Assembly: GCA_963681505.1 (NCBI GenBank)
Contig: OY811974.1
Coordinates: forward strand, 1,819,124 to 1,883,123
Reading direction: 5' to 3'
Source: Eunapius fragilis
Lineage: Eukaryota; Porifera; Demospongiae; Spongillida; Spongillidae
Length of the DNA stretch: 64,000 nucleotides
The first letter of the stretch is position 1; each line of letters starts with the position of its first letter. The notes below the pieces were generated by a model. The model worked only from the letters and a program-made list of their open reading frames with translations, was not told the DNA's origin and did no database searches. The position numbers and the translations under genes were made by a program. This document shows, piece after piece, positions 1 to 10,758 of this stretch.

Positions 1-17
1 CCCCTCTAAATCCGCCT

Positions 18-58
<41 letters not shown>

Positions 59-1377
59 TCCCACACCCACCATGTACACCTACAAACTACACAAAAGTAC
101 TGACCTTTGCAGGTGGTAGGGCACTAGTACAGATATTGAGCTTCACACATATGACAGTTGGTTCCTATTACAACACACCAGGTATGAATTACACATATAC
201 ACATGCACACATACTCATGCATTACACAGACACACACACATATACACCTGCATTTACCAATTCTTTTTCCAGAAGGGCCCACATGGTGTTGAAATACGTC
301 TCCACAAACACGTCGCACTGAATTGCACAGCAAAGAAACATAAACGATTTAATTTTTTTTTATTTACCTCATCGGCCCCACCCCTGCCAAGTGCCCAGAC
401 TTACATCAGGACCAAGGGTCCCCAAGTAGCTGCACAGTTCCATCACCAAGTCCTCGCCTTCCAGCTGTGGGGAGCACAGTGATAATGATTACGTTACGTT
501 TGTGCTAACTGACCCTGCAGATCATACATGTACAGGGTGATTGAAAAGTCTTTGAATTGGTATAACTCCAAAACCGAACAATGAAAAATTTTGCTGTTTA
601 AACCAAAATTTAGACCAGCTTAAAGTTAATGATGAGTAGTTATTAAAATTGTTGATCGTCAAGGTGTTAATAAATCGAGCAATAATTTTTAATAACTACT
701 CATCAATACCTTTAAGCTGGTCATTGGTATATTTAAACAGCAAAATTTATCATTGTTCTGGAGTTATACCAATTCAAAGATTTTGCACGACTTTTCAATC
801 ACCCTGTACAATGACCCCCCACAAGAGATCCCTCCCTGCAGATCATACATGTACAATGACCCCCCACAAGAGATCCCTTTCTACAGATCATACATGTACA
901 ATGGCCCCTTACAAGAGATCCCTCCCTACAGATCATACATGTACAATGGCCCCTTACAAGAGATCCCTCCCTACAGATCATACATGTACAATGACTCCCT
1001 ACCCCGTGGGGTTCAGAGCTTAAATATAATTCTTTTCATCAACTTCTAACCCTTTGTACAGATAAGTGGCAAGGGACAAAAATATATACTCTTAAGTACA
1101 GGGGGTATGGTGCAGCGTGACAATAGGAAGCCAACAGTTGCAATTGTTCAGATTTCAGCGTAGAAAATAATACGTGCAGCTGCTGCTGAGGTATGCCAGT
1201 ACAGTGCAATAAAGCACTGTTAATTAACTATTAACATCACAAACTTAGCTTTACACTAGTTAACTACCACAGTATGAAACATTGGTTAGATTAGACACAT
1301 ACTTATACTGTTAACGCAGAATACTGAGAAAATGACTGTGTAAACAGTAGTTGATCAGCCAAGGAAGACATGCATCG

Positions 1378-1445
<68 letters not shown>

Positions 1446-3355
1446 CCCTCTTCAACTGCTTATAACTAACAATAACTAGCCCTTCATAACTGATTACGGT
1501 ACTGGGGGGGGGGGGGGGCAAATTGATAGGATGTGTTCCCTACTGACAGGATATGCACCTCATGAACTACACAACTGGGAGTGAAGTGGGTGGAGTGAAG
1601 TGGGGTGTATAAACAGTGAAAATTAAAAGCCCTGCTTCATTGCCGTTCTTTTCTGACACAGAGATTCTACTAGTTCAACCCAAGGGACAACATAACCACG
1701 CATTCAGCAAAAGAACCATTGGTCTGCAGTATGCACAGGCGAGCCAACAGTCGACACTAGCTGGCAGTCCTAACATGTTCCAGAAGTACATAGTGCACAA
1801 GTCGAAATGAACTTGAGTTTTGGGACTGTTTTAACGAACACAGTTCAGGGTTCGAAATACCGGGTGCCGCACCTGCGCCGAGCAGGTACTTTATTCAGTA
1901 CGCAGGTAGTCCTTATACGTTCACCTACACTAGGTGCAGGTGAACGTAGTTTACATTAAATTCCAAAGGAATTTGCGCTAATTGCTCGCGCGTGCGTAAG
2001 AAAGCATTTAGCTTACGCGCGCATGCGTAAAAATTGATTAGTGGCTTGTTAACAGTGGTTAACGATCAAAATGCCGCCAAAGAAGGCCCGTATTTTGACT
2101 AGTGATGTTCTTGCATGGCAGCGTTTGAATTCATGCAAATAAATTCATTCATATTGCCAAATCACAAAATACATGCACAACCATGCATGTGTGTACAAGT
2201 GTGCAGGTAGACATGCCAAAGTGCAGGTGGTATAGATACCCCATCTGCACCTTGTGCAGGTACTTTTTAAAGAATATTTCGATCCCTGCAGTTGCAATGT
2301 TTTATTACAAGCAACATTGCAATGGCTACTCAGTTCGGACGGAAGTATTAGGGGATAGGCTGGTGCTCTTCAATTAGGAAAGCCCAACATGCTCGATTAC
2401 ATAAATCATTGAGGCCATGTGACCTGCAGTCTTATCTAGGACCCCATGGTTCTCTGAGGGCACGTGCCACTCCTCCCCAGGCCCCACGCTACTACCACCT
2501 GGGCTATTGTCTCAACCTTTCGGGCACATAACCAACGAGGCTACTCAAAATCGCTTTACAGATATGCAGTTTCTAGCTGATTGGCAATGGTTAATTAACT
2601 GCTTGCTCAGCATTATACTGTATGCGAATGCTTTAGTCAATGACTAATGGTCACACTTTGGGGGTTATCAAAAATTAAAATATAAAAACTAATACGGTTG
2701 AAATACTATTTGAAATTTTAATACATGAATCTACAGGGTTATACATGAATCTATATACATATTTGACAATTAGGGTTTGGTGTACTCCCAGAGGTAACTG
2801 ACTGGTAACGATGATCTCACAATGGACACTCTTTCATCACCAAAGAACTTTGTCATGGTCATCCATGATGGTCAGAACAGGTTGATCACAGCCGATATTT
2901 GCAAATGTAATATGTCGTCATTCTAATTATACGTGCTGTACGTATTTTAACGTGCAAGTACGGATATGCACATTGCGTGTGAATGGTGTGGTATGGCGTT
3001 CTAATTATACGTCTATACGTATTTTAACGTGCAAGTACGGATATGCACATTGCGTGTGAATGGTGTAGTATGGCGTTGTAAAAATAGGAAGCCAACAGTT
3101 GCAATCGTTCAGAAGTTAATGCGATTCATATGTAGAAAATTTTTAATAATATACACAAGGCGTAATCTTGTCCCTTTGAACCTTATACACGTATATCGCA
3201 AGAGGGTATTCTTGGCTAATAATCGCAGCAATAGACACTTAAGTGCTCAACAAACCACACCCACATGCATACAAGTACGGAAATATTTTATATTAAATGC
3301 ACGCACACACATGCCACACAGACACACACACACACAGACACACACACATGCACAG

Positions 3356-3387
<32 letters not shown>

Positions 3388-5018
3388 ACACACACACGCA
3401 CAGACACACACACACGTATTACCTTGGTGACATTTTTTGCCATCAATACCTCCAATGCCTCAGTTAGAAGGGTGCACATTTCACAGTTAGACTGCATAGG
3501 TTTACTGATGGCCTGAAAGAAAAAAAACGAGACGTCAAAAAAGTTACACACTAAATGCTTAGACTACACCAGTCACACTTACTCATGAATCCTTTGTAAT
3601 TTATGGATTCCAAAATGCATTAATAGTTAGTTTGTGTATGCACTGCCTACAAACGCTGATAATTACCTTGAAAGATGGCTGCAGACTTGTACACACATTC
3701 AGCTTCACACATACAACGTCGGGTTCCTAAACAGGCAACAGAATGATTAATCCGAACAACCGATTTAGTCCATCACGGATGTGATCAAACTCCCCACAAC
3801 TTACCAGTTTGCTTTCCAGCAAGGCCCACACAGAATCAAAGTTAGTCTGTATAAATGTCTGACACTACAGTGAGGATGAGAGAACAGAAGAAACATCATG
3901 TATTCATGTACACATCATATAAGGAGAGGTACCCAAGGTAATTAGAGCTACCAGTTACATATCTACTCATCACGGTTGGAACCAGCAACCAACAAAAATA
4001 GTTCATTCTGTAGTTTGTAAATGAAAAGTCAATTTTTGTACAAAATCTGTTATCCTTGTGTACAGTTTATACAGTAATGCAATTATGCAATGCAATAACT
4101 ATGCGGTGTTACTTCATGGAGGGAGGGGTGTGTGTGTGTGCAGAACCATATGTGCATTCATTACCATAGATAAAGAAATCACATGATGAAATGATTTCTT
4201 TGTCTATGGTAATGAATGCACTGTGTGTAGTCTAATCTGCATGTGTACACGAGGAAAGAGATTACACCTAAGTTACAGTACCAGCTCGCAGCAACGGGGG
4301 AGATAAGGCACATTCATGGTGGAGATGGGTAAGCTGTTGGTGCACGTAGCACACCCTTACTGCTTTCATCAATAAAAATTCATTTGGTGTAGGCCCTGTC
4401 CAGATCGATCGATATCGATAGGTGAAAGCAGTTAGCAGAGGCGGATCCAGGGGGGGGGGTTGGGGGGGTTGCAACCCCCCCTTTCAAACCCGTAATGAAT
4501 AATTATCATTAGTAACAATTAAGAATTATTGCGAAGTAAAGATGGCTGAAATTCGTAATACAACTGCAGCTCTGCGAGCAAACAAACGGCAAGGCAGTAT
4601 TATGTAGTGTTGTGCGCATGATATAATAAAAAAGCGTTGGCGGCTGGGGCTCCGCCCCAGACCCCTCCCCCGCTTCATGAATATTAATTAGCAACCCCCC
4701 CTTTTCTGAAATCCTGGATCCGCCCCTGGTTAGGGTTGTGCTATGAACAAGATGAGTATGCCTTATTTTCCGTTGCTGCAAGCTGTGACTTTTCCGTTGT
4801 TTCGAGCCGGTACTGTATCTACATGTACATATAATCTAGCAGCTGCTGGTTCCCTCCTTGCAGAGGTACATGGACACATGAATAGCCCCATCATCAGGCA
4901 GATAGTTACAATGTACCTCTGGTGCAAGGCTCCCCAGATAGGTACACAGGTCCAGCACGTAGGCCTCTGCTTCAGCCTATTGTGAAAGGACAATCAGCTT
5001 GACTTGTATATGGTACAT

Positions 5019-5066
<48 letters not shown>

Positions 5067-6913
5067 CTCCATCACCTTGGTGACATTATTTTGCATAAGC
5101 TTCTCCACGTATTGACTTGCAAAGGTGCAAAGGTCACACTCCACAGATCCCTTTGGTGACTTGATCAAAGTCTATAGGAGTCACATTTGAAAATGAAATT
5201 AAAAAAAAAAAAATCCATTATTGGGTGCAGATAAGTCAACAGTGGACTTTGGAAGAACAGCTTGGGTGTGGTGTGGGTGTGGCCTCCGTGTTAAGGCTCT
5301 GTGTGCAGCTGATTGTTCCATTATCCCAGTAGCACAGGAAATTTTAGTGCCCACCCCTGCGCCACCCCACCCACCCCTGCACCACCACACCCACCAGTAC
5401 ACCACCACACCCTCCCCACCCACCCCACCCACCCCTGCACCACCACACCCACCAGTACACCACCACACCCTCCCCACCCACCCCACCCACCCCTGCACCA
5501 CCACACCCACCAGTACACCACCACACCCTCCCCACCCACCCCACCCACCCCTGCACCACCACACCCACCAGTGCACCACCACACCCACCAGTGCACCACT
5601 ACACCCTACCTGCACCACCACACCCTCCCCACCCCACCCCACCCACCAGTACACCACTATGCCATAATGGCAGCCAGGCTCTCAAGAAAACACTAATAGC
5701 AGTTGGGGAAGGTCAAAATGGTTGGGTTCAGAGGTACATGTACCCCCCCACCCACCTCCACTTCAAGATATGAATTTCAAAGTCTTGTTGACAACTAGTT
5801 TGCCAACAAAACTGCATTAATAAATTCCTTTAGCTCAGATAGCGAGGGGAAAGTTTCATACTCAACTACCAGGGTTTCCACTTGGACGGGGTGTTAATCA
5901 TTTGAGATCTCACAAATTGCGCCCCAGAGAGCTGGGAACATGTAGGCTTAATGATGCCTGCCTCATACTTAGTTGACAAGAGGTGTAATTCACATTGCAC
6001 TTGGGTATAGTTGATTGTCTGCCCGAAAGGGGGGGGCAGGCGACAGCCAGCCGGCCAGCCAGGTGTGTCATAAGGGTGCTGACCCCCCCCCACCACTGAG
6101 CCTGACTGGGAACCAAAGGGGAAATGCTGGTTCCTCTTTGCTCAGCCCACACCTTGACGCTGGTCAAGGTAAGGTGGTTAGGTCAGGGTAGAAGCCCGAC
6201 TACCTCAATAGGCCCAATCAACTGCCCCCCCCCTTACTGCATTGCTTAACACGTGCATTCAGGCCCAGACTCAGACCTGCCCCATGGCACCCCTGGGGGC
6301 ATGCATGTAAGCCCACCATCACACACAGCACACACAACATACACACACACACACACCATCACACACAACACACACCCTCTTAGTTCTACCCTGGAGGGGC
6401 TTATGCCTTCAACCCATGCGTTTAGTTTCACCTTTGGTAAACAAGGCATTCAGTTTAAAAACATTTGCTGACATTGTATGGTGACCAAGGATACGGTGGT
6501 CAAGGATATGGTGGCCAAGGGTTATGGTACAAAACTGATAGCTTATTTCTTGGGGGGGGGGGGGGGGTCCAGCTGCACAGTAAGCTGAATGCCACAGTCT
6601 GGTTCTTACGGGTCAACTTGCAAGGTCAGTTGTCATGGTCAAATGCTAAGTGTGGCTTTAAACTGAACCCTGTATAGCAGGCACACAACAACATTGTCCA
6701 CAGGTCCATCCTCCTCCATCCCCCCCACCCTCCCTCTGCTTCATCATCCTTCTCCCCCAAGATGCCTTTCCTCCCTCACACCACCGTCCCTCTCCCCTTC
6801 CCCCTTTACAGAAAACCACTACTAACATTAACAATACCTTGGAGCCAGTGCAGTATCCGAGTTTGTAACAGATCACGCTTGGGTCCTAACATTAGAAATG
6901 GCAACACAGTAAC

Positions 6914-6947
<34 letters not shown>

Positions 6948-8937
6948 TTGTATCGAACTATGTAAGTAGAACACCATGGTGCAACATTAAGCTGCTTACA
7001 AGTTGCAAGCAAAACAACCGCTGATCGGATTTAGACCATTTCAAGAATAATACTCAATAGAGCCAATGAACAGAAATATTGCAGTTCAATATGGTAATGG
7101 TAATCATTTTATAATTTCGTTTGAAACAATGGTCTTATTATTCACGTAACCACAGCCCATCGTTTGCCACCCATTCACACACAGCATGGCTTTGCAGAGA
7201 CTTACGACTTCCTCGACGACAAAGGCCCATATGACGTAGAAATCTTTGCCCACTAGACTGTGGCACTGCACACAAAACAGGAAGCTGATGGGAGTGGTCA
7301 ACAATGTGGGGCACACCCACCTCTGTTGCTAGGCTACCCAAAGAGTCACACAACTTCAGCACAAAAGTTTGTGCATCTTGCTGCAAAAAAAAAGAGAGCA
7401 CATAGTAAGTGTGAATGGTTTGGACAAGGTGTCCCAGATGTGTGTGCCTTGTGTGTGCATGCATGTGGATGCATGTGTGTGTGTAGATGTATGTGTGTGT
7501 GTGTGTGGATGTATGTGTGTGCATGCATGTGGATGCATGTGTGTGTGTGTGTGGATGTATGTGTGTGCATGCATGTGGATGGATGTGTGTGTGTGTGTGG
7601 ATGTATGTGTGTGCACGTTTGCATGTTGTGTGTGTGCATTCCATTTATTAGCGCATGGAAATAATATTTTTATCTGGCTTGGTTATTACATTTAAGAAAT
7701 TAATGTTAAGAACCCAATTAGGCATATGGATGTACTTACTTAAGACGTGTGAACACGTTATGAACAGATTAAACTTATGTGTGAAAATGAACCCAGGAGG
7801 CAATGCATGTGAACGTGTTTGATCGATGGTGTCATGTGCTCCTCTCTCTCTCTCTCTCTCTCTCTCCCCGTTTTGCCAGTCATCAGTTACATGTACTTAA
7901 ATGTACATTGTAATATCCTCCAAGACACTCCCCTCCCTCCATTGGCTACGGCCATGTGTATATGCATGTATGTGTGTGCATGTACATGTGCGTGTATGTG
8001 TGGGCACCCATTATGCCCTGTAATTTAATACAAACCTGGGTCATGTTCTGCTTCAAGAGCGTGTCCACAATGGTGGCCACAAATTTGCAGACATCACATG
8101 AGACCACAGCCTACAAGAACAATGCAGTGAGACCACGCCCACAACCACCACACGCCTTTTTTTTTTTTTTTTTTTTTTTTGTGCCGCCAACAAATTAAAA
8201 AAAAAAAAAAAAACACTTTGCAAAGAGTGCACGCACCTTGTCCTTCCAACTGTTGTCGAGGCAATATTCGACCTGCCCGCACTGGGAGGCGGTGGTGAGG
8301 TCGCGACACCAGTAGGAGGGGCCCTCCTCACAATCGGCGCTCAGGTTCCCAGCCCATGCTGTATGCGGTGTTCCGCGAGTGGTGTTACCAACAACGGGCG
8401 CGGCGGAGTCATGGGACAGAAAAAGGCGCGCAGGAGTGAAGGTATGCCACACAAGGGTTAGGGGTTATTCCAAATATTAGTATTACGCCAAGTTAGGGCT
8501 TATCCAAATAGGCCTAATACGCTGGAGGTGTCACAAACTTTCTGTTTAGACTAGGGCCTAATACCTTCCGTTTATGTCGGACCCGCACTATACTGCACTT
8601 TAGTCCATCGTGCTGATTGCCAGCGGCTATATGATGAGGGATAGGAGGGAGGGGGTTGCTACTTTTGTAAATGTATGTCGGCGCCCGAACTATCTACGGA
8701 CCATCGATCGCTACTGTTGTTGCATGCAACGTTGACGACGCCATGGCGAGCACTTGCTGCGCGCGCCACACATCCCCCTGCTTAACCAAAAAATAAAATA
8801 AAATATGCACGACACCAGGTACTTTATTGTTCGCGACAAGCTATGTACATGGGCGCCAACATGTGCACAAGAGACAAGAAGCGGTAAGCATTTGACTAAC
8901 CGAATGCGAGGCAGCTGAGGAGTAACAGTAACTTCAT
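1..8937 (-). CDS. PSAP-like: Prosaposin-like precursor, gene A (3' part beyond left edge)
   Basis: Secreted/lysosomal precursor expected to be cut into saposins, small disulfide-bonded proteins that present membrane lipids to hydrolases. Exons (minus strand): 8901-8937, 8237-8358, 8036-8110, 7321-7380, 7206-7265, 6838-6885, 5076-5171, 4917-4976, 3805-3864, 3667-3726, 3423-3512, 405-464, 258-317, 105-164. Order: signal peptide (MKLLLLLSCLAF), one saposin-A domain, then three saposin-B domains, each split over four exons with six cysteines. All junctions are GT-AG; the first intron is phase 1, the rest phase 0. The last visible exon ends at a donor (GTCAGT at 104), so the gene runs past base 1. 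A second, divergent copy lies at 32612-39866. The family call is firm; the start rests on signal-peptide quality and phase fit. Confidence 0.85.
20..55. repeat. (CA)n microsatellite
   Basis: Uninterrupted CA dinucleotide run in a gene A intron. It abuts CCCCTCTAAATCCGCCTCTG at bases 1-20, which resembles the end of the foldback element at 4436-4728. Confidence 0.9.
105..3512 (-). CDS. Gene A saposin-B domain 3 (4 exons)
   Basis: Exons 3423-3512 (NCEMCTLLTEALEVL, sequon NVT), 405-464 (LVMELCSYLG), 258-317 (CDVFVETYFNTMW) and 105-164 (VICVKLNIC). It is closely similar to domain 2 exon by exon, implying internal duplication. The intron between the first two exons is ~3 kb and full of repeats and a TA-flanked MITE. 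Confidence 0.86.
511..1000. repeat. 45-bp tandem repeat, split by a MITE
   Basis: Units containing ACAAGAGATCCCTC and GATCATACATGTACA, 45 bp each, about four copies at 809-994. A matching partial unit at 511-534 lies on the other side of the MITE, showing the element inserted into the array. Confidence 0.85.
533..806. mobile_element. Foldback MITE with TA target duplication
   Basis: 274 bp, ends CAGGGTGATTGAAAAGTC and its reverse complement, flanked by TA on both sides. Long subterminal inverted repeat, no coding capacity. TA duplication and TIR style suggest a Tc1/mariner-type non-autonomous element. Confidence 0.82.
1120..3115. repeat. Dispersed repeat pair in gene A intron
   Basis: AATAGGAAGCCAACAGTTGC and following ~60 bp occur at about 1120 and again at about 3086. 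The second copy is preceded by a ~77-bp tandem duplication (2924-3078) containing GTGCAAGTACGGATATGCAC. Confidence 0.7.
1381..1444. repeat. (GT)n microsatellite
   Basis: 32 GT units in a gene A intron. Confidence 0.95.
3300..3416. repeat. CA-rich microsatellite
   Basis: Imperfect (CA)n interrupted by GA and TG, directly inside the intron next to exon 3423-3512. Confidence 0.85.
3667..5171 (-). CDS. Gene A saposin-B domain 2 (4 exons)
   Basis: Exons 5076-5171 (ECDLCTFASQYVEKL, sequon NVT), 4917-4976 (YVLDLCTYLG), 3805-3864 (CQTFIQTNFDSVW) and 3667-3726 (VVCVKLNVC). Full six-Cys pattern. A (CA)n tract lies just inside the intron after the first exon. The exon at 4917 is followed by an intron holding a 293-bp foldback element. 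Confidence 0.87.
4153..4220. repeat. Perfect-arm hairpin
   Basis: Arms TGCATTCATTACCATAGA...AAAGAAATCA and complement with one mismatch, about 29 bp each around a short loop. Likely a MITE remnant. Confidence 0.85.
4436..4728. mobile_element. 293-bp element with 5-bp target duplication
   Basis: Ends CAGAGGCGGATCCAGG and CCTGGATCCGCCCCTG, flanked by GTTAG at 4431-4435 and 4729-4733. No transposase. The first 20 bases of the window look like the end of a relative. Confidence 0.75.
5018..5064. repeat. (CA)n microsatellite
   Basis: Lies within ~15 bp of the donor of exon 5076-5171. Confidence 0.95.
5346..5660. repeat. 58-bp minisatellite
   Basis: About five copies of a C-rich unit containing CCCCTGCACCACCACACCCA. 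The open frames across it in several frames are an effect of the repeat, not genes. Confidence 0.88.
6838..8110 (-). CDS. Gene A saposin-B domain 1 (4 exons)
   Basis: Exons 8036-8110 (CDVCKFVATIVDTLL, ending NMTQ), 7321-7380 (FVLKLCDSLG), 7206-7265 (starts CHSLV) and 6838-6885 (VICYKLGYC). Six Cys in saposin-B order C-x2-C, C, C, C-x5-C. NMT is an N-glycosylation sequon at the usual family position. Confidence 0.87.
6917..6945. repeat. (CA)n microsatellite
   Basis: Short CA run in a gene A intron. Confidence 0.9.
7452..7640. repeat. GT-rich minisatellite
   Basis: Units of TGTGTGTGCATGCATGTGGA type, ~56 bp, 3-4 copies. Confidence 0.85.
8156..8213. repeat. Poly-T then poly-A
   Basis: About 22 T and 17 A separated by 16 bp, in the intron next to the saposin-A exon. 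Confidence 0.9.
8237..8358 (-). CDS. Gene A exon 2: saposin-A domain
   Basis: Encodes a saposin A-type domain with GPSYWC, C-G-Q-V-E-Y-C and a C-terminal W; spacing of the Cys and Trp residues matches the family. Ends with DK before donor GTGCGT, two residues longer than the gene B exon. The DNA is nearly identical to 38878-38993. Confidence 0.88.
8901..8937 (-). CDS. Gene A exon 1: signal peptide
   Basis: ATG at 8937-8935 opens a 12-codon leader, MKLLLLLSCLAF, followed by donor GTTAGT; it ends in phase 1, which fits the next exon. Start chosen because it is the hydrophobic Met-initiated reading that joins in frame to the saposin-A exon. Confidence 0.75.
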
Positions 8938-9363
8938 CTGCTTGTTGTGTTACGGAAATTTTACCAAAAACGTGGAATTTATCACATGATCACGCCAGAG
9001 TACTACTACGCATGCGCAGTATCATAAATGCTTCAGATAAAGGAATCATTACCTCTAATATCCATGACGGAATATACCATATTCGCATATTATGTATCAT
9101 TTAAACACGAGTAAATGCATGGTGACATACTCGAGCTCTGACCCGAATGATAGATCGCCGCAGCTATTATTACAAATGGCATCATTGACATTTGGATTAC
9201 GAAAATAAAGAAAGGAAGAGCGTTAACCGAAACAAGTTAACAATGTTAACACTTGACAGATCACTGATACGGTATTTTTTTTATGAAAAGGGTAGTACAC
9301 ATTCTTCATCACATCTGGATACTGTTCCAAGAGGGATGTGATTGCTCTTGTATTACTTGAAGG

Positions 9364-9424
9364 GGTGGGGGGGGGGGGGGGGGGGGGGGGGCGGCGGGGG
9401 CGGGGTGGGGGGGGGGGGGGGGGC
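9364..9424. repeat. G-run
   Basis: Almost pure G over ~60 bp with a few C or T; G-quadruplex-prone and error-prone to assemble. Confidence 0.9.
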
Positions 9425-9767
9425 GGGATCGGGGTGCAACAAAAAACCATATCCTAGAGCTAGTGGGAGCAATTTCCAATATTTTATTTTCAAATGCACA
9501 TATGGTAGATACATTCTAACATACATGTATAAGAGATAGATACATTCTCACATTCTTACATATAAAAGATAGATACATTCTCACATATAAGTGGTAGATA
9601 CATTCTCACATGTAAAATGGAACAATAAGAATACTGGACTTATTAAGTGCAATGCTATTCTACAGCACATGAAGTAGTCCTTTTATTCAGAGATCTGCAC
9701 CTCCAGTGCTCAATGTATCGAACTTAGTAAGAGCAGCTGTTTCTGTATTTGATTCAAATACATTGGC

Positions 9768-9770
<3 letters not shown>

Positions 9771-9804
<34 letters not shown>
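9771..9804. repeat. (GT)n microsatellite
   Basis: 17 GT units. Confidence 0.95.
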
Positions 9805-9812
<8 letters not shown>

Positions 9813-10607
9813 ATGGAATTGAGAAAGTATTCTGTTTTAATAATTTAATGTTACACAAATTGTACATTCAAAAGGCAACCAATCGGACTTTAGAAGAACA
9901 AAATGAAATGTCATAGGGTTATCAAAGATGTTATTTTGAACAAAGGAAAAAAAAAAGACATACAATGGCTTTCTTGTCTCTGTGGATGTATACATTACTC
10001 GGTTGATTTATATGAAACTCAATTAAAAAGCTGAAGAGCTGTGAAAATCCAAATGGTTCAAAAGTTCGATCTCGTAACATCTTTGTCACATTTCATACTG
10101 CATGTGGAACTATGAAATATGCTAGCTACGTATGCTAACACCCCCACCCAAACCTCAAATCTCTTTCCTCAGCATTCCACTAATGACATTCTGTAATGAA
10201 GCAAAAAAGCAACTTGACTCGTGATAGCACAGCCAGCACTCTCCTTACAAGCGCCAACTTTGTTTCCAGAGCTTATAACAAAAGCATGAGCTTGTGGTTT
10301 GTGAGGTGTAGAATTTAATTATGTGTGTAAAAACTACCAAGGCTACATATATTAGCTATGATGGAGTGCTTAAATGTACATGTACAGCGTGGATGCGTTT
10401 GGGTACGAATTTAACTAGACAAGCACTTAATAAGGTGGGCACCTGTTAAGGTGAGCATGAAGCTTTTAAAGGTGTGTGACTTGCCTGTGGTGATAATATT
10501 CACCTAGGCTAAAGCATTGACATCACAGCAGACTTCTATATGATATTCATTAATAATTCCATATACCACTGAAGCAGCTGTAAAGCATTGCTAGTCAACA
10601 TGTCTAC

Positions 10608-10758
10608 TCACTTGGCTGTTGAATCACAGGTGCTCCTAACGGCGTCATATACGTTCCCCGAGTCATTAGGTGGGGCTGAGGAGGTGATAATGGAGGAGGG
10701 ATTGTTGGTGATGTTGCTTATTTGGATACCAACACAGGTGTCCTCACCAGAGGAAGGC
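10608..10758 (-). CDS. Receptor C cytoplasmic tail exon
   Basis: Acceptor CTGCAG at 10759 and one base completing a Lys codon give a ~50-residue tail rich in Ser/Asn/Thr with NVYDAV near the end, then TGA at 10610-10608. Accepted because phase 2, a YxxV-type motif and a stop match the last exons of D and E; the sequence itself is not conserved. Confidence 0.62.

Larger units (their letters stand above)
8938..10607. other. Spacer between gene A and receptor C
   Basis: No exon-like open frame with splice sites was found on either strand. It contains a long G-rich run (9364-9424), a (GT)n tract (9771-9804), a short imperfect repeat of the type 'agatacattctcaca' around 9500-9610, and otherwise AT-rich sequence. 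It must hold gene A's promoter and receptor C's 3' UTR, but I see no convincing TATA box or AATAAA. Confidence 0.5.

Noticed and set aside
5199..5696. Long open frames on both strands
   Set aside because: They run across a C-rich 58-bp minisatellite and are simple-sequence translations.
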